Below, piece after piece: positions 5,827 to 6,145 of a DNA stretch of 6,145 bases. The stretch is from an uncultured Eubacteriales bacterium (lineage in GTDB: Bacteria; Bacillota; Clostridia; Christensenellales; Aristaeellaceae), in the NCBI GenBank assembly GCA_902782795.1, contig CACZOT010000173.1:1-6145 (forward strand), in the 5' to 3' direction. The notes beneath the pieces are model-generated. The model had not been told where the DNA came from and searched no databases. It worked only from the letters and a program-made list of their open reading frames with translations. The position numbers and the translations under genes were made by a program. The number at the start of each line of letters is the position of its first letter. Position 1 is the first letter of the stretch.

Positions 5827-5896
5827 CTCTGGCAGAGGGCTCCGCCCTCTGCACTCCTGCCACGAGGGGGGATGATTCCCCCCTGGACCCCTCTAT
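5827..5896 (-). repeat. Two-hairpin GC-rich repeat upstream of the operon promoter
   Basis: Hairpins at 5832-5852 (GCAGAGGGC / TCC / GCCCTCTGC) and 5865-5884 (AGGGGGGA / TGAT / TCCCCCCT), followed on the plus strand by GGACCCCTC. Read on the minus strand, the element matches the left-end array (24-118), beginning GAGGGGTCCAGGGGG and ending in the GCAGAGGGCGGAGCCCTCTGC module, but lacks the middle B hairpin. It lies 50-120 bp upstream of the -35 box, so it is outside the operon mRNA unless transcription enters from the right. Confidence 0.85.
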
Positions 5897-5912
5897 TAGG
5901 GAAAGAAGCATA

Positions 5913-5960
5913 AACAGGCCCCGGTATCCTGTCGCAAGGGTACCGGAGCCTGTTCTTTTT
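5913..5960 (+). terminator. Strong intrinsic-terminator-like hairpin, best read on the plus strand
   Basis: Arms AACAGGC-C-CCGGTA(T)CC (5913-5929) and GG(G)TACCGG-A-GCCTGTT (5938-5954) form a stem of about 16 pairs with one C/A mismatch and one G-U pair around an 8-nt loop, followed on the plus strand by CTTTTT (5955-5960). On the minus strand the stem is preceded by AAAAAG and followed only by a broken U-rich stretch (TTTATGCTTCTTT), so it may work weakly in that direction too. No plus-strand gene lies upstream in the window. It could end antisense or small-RNA transcription, or separate the operon from genes further right. Confidence 0.7.
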
Positions 5961-6145
5961 CGAGAGAACAGCCATGCTTGTGTTTTTCAGACCCCCAATA
6001 TGGATTCTTAAGGGTCCCTGGACCCTTCAGCGGCTTCGGCTGCCCCTCGCCCTGCGGGCGAGTCGCAGCTACGCGGGCCGGTCTCCTTCGGAACCGGCTA
6101 CCGCTAGTCGGGCCTTTCAGGCCCTCCCTCTGCAGGTCCAGGGGC
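5961..6145. repeat. Non-coding right end with a chain of at least five short hairpins
   Basis: No recognisable gene. Successive hairpins: AAGGGTCC-CT-GGACCCTT (6010-6027); a stem closed by a cUUCGg tetraloop (6030-6043, one G-U pair); CTCGCCC-TGC-GGGCGAG (6046-6062); GCCGGT...ACCGGC with an inner TCC/GGA pairing and TTC loop (6077-6098); GGGCC-TTTCA-GGCCC (6110-6124). The last bases (GTCCAGGGG, 6136-6144) resemble the start of the A module of the other repeats. Frames stay open across it on both strands (plus from ATG 5974; minus 6144-5896), but neither encodes anything recognisable. It could be a further intergenic repeat type or part of a structured RNA cut by the window edge. Confidence 0.55.

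Noticed and set aside
4646..5875. 409-codon plus-strand frame across tsaB and tsaE
   Set aside because: Antisense to two well-conserved genes and running through the promoter and repeat; no recognisable protein.
5705..5911. N-terminal extension of tsaE by 69 residues
   Set aside because: The stretch contains the consensus promoter and a hairpin repeat, lacks family similarity, and the GGAG-supported ATG at 5704 gives the normal TsaE length.
5896..6145. Frames open to the right edge: plus from ATG 5974 and minus 6144-5896
   Set aside because: They run through the terminator hairpin and/or hairpin chain, give low-complexity unrecognised peptides and lack a convincing ribosome binding site. 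A truncated gene entering from the right cannot be fully excluded.

Overview
The window is a compact, GC-rich stretch of bacterial chromosome. Six protein genes all lie on the minus strand and are read from right to left. The window suggests a GC-rich member of the Clostridia (possibly Christensenellales or Oscillospirales). The basis is the tsaE-tsaB-rimI order, AGGAGG-type ribosome binding sites, a membrane-anchored Mur ligase next to a clostridial-looking D-Ala-D-Ala ligase, and spacers full of GC-rich hairpin repeats. This placement is inference; no rRNA or other phylogenetic marker is present.

Layout in the direction of transcription. Positions 6145-5776 are non-coding: a chain of hairpins (6010-6124), a strong intrinsic-terminator-like hairpin facing the plus strand (5913-5960), and a hairpin repeat (5827-5896). 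A consensus sigma-70/sigma-A type promoter (TTGACA, 17 nt, TACAAT; 5775-5747) drives tsaE (5704-5219). Next come tsaB (GTG start, 5197-4502), rimI (4502-4011) and an alpha/beta hydrolase (most likely 3993-3223). A 188-bp spacer packed with hairpins separates these from a membrane-anchored MurF-like Mur ligase (3034-1436). A shorter hairpin spacer leads to a D-alanine--D-alanine ligase (1336-125). The left end (24-114) is another hairpin array, in inverted orientation relative to the other two.

Function. TsaE and TsaB belong to the machinery that makes t6A37 in ANN-decoding tRNAs, and RimI is a protein N-terminal acetyltransferase commonly encoded beside them. The last two genes concern the D-Ala-D-Ala end of the peptidoglycan stem peptide: Ddl makes the dipeptide and a MurF-type enzyme adds it to the stem. 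Here the MurF-type enzyme has five predicted membrane segments in place of the usual UDP-MurNAc-binding domain. The Ddl has an altered acceptor-site motif and a long omega loop. The hydrolase between the two groups has an intact catalytic triad but unknown substrate.

The most unusual non-coding feature is a family of modular GC-rich hairpins with conserved triloops. The modules recur in the same order in at least three spacers, including inside the operon and as an inverted pair around it.
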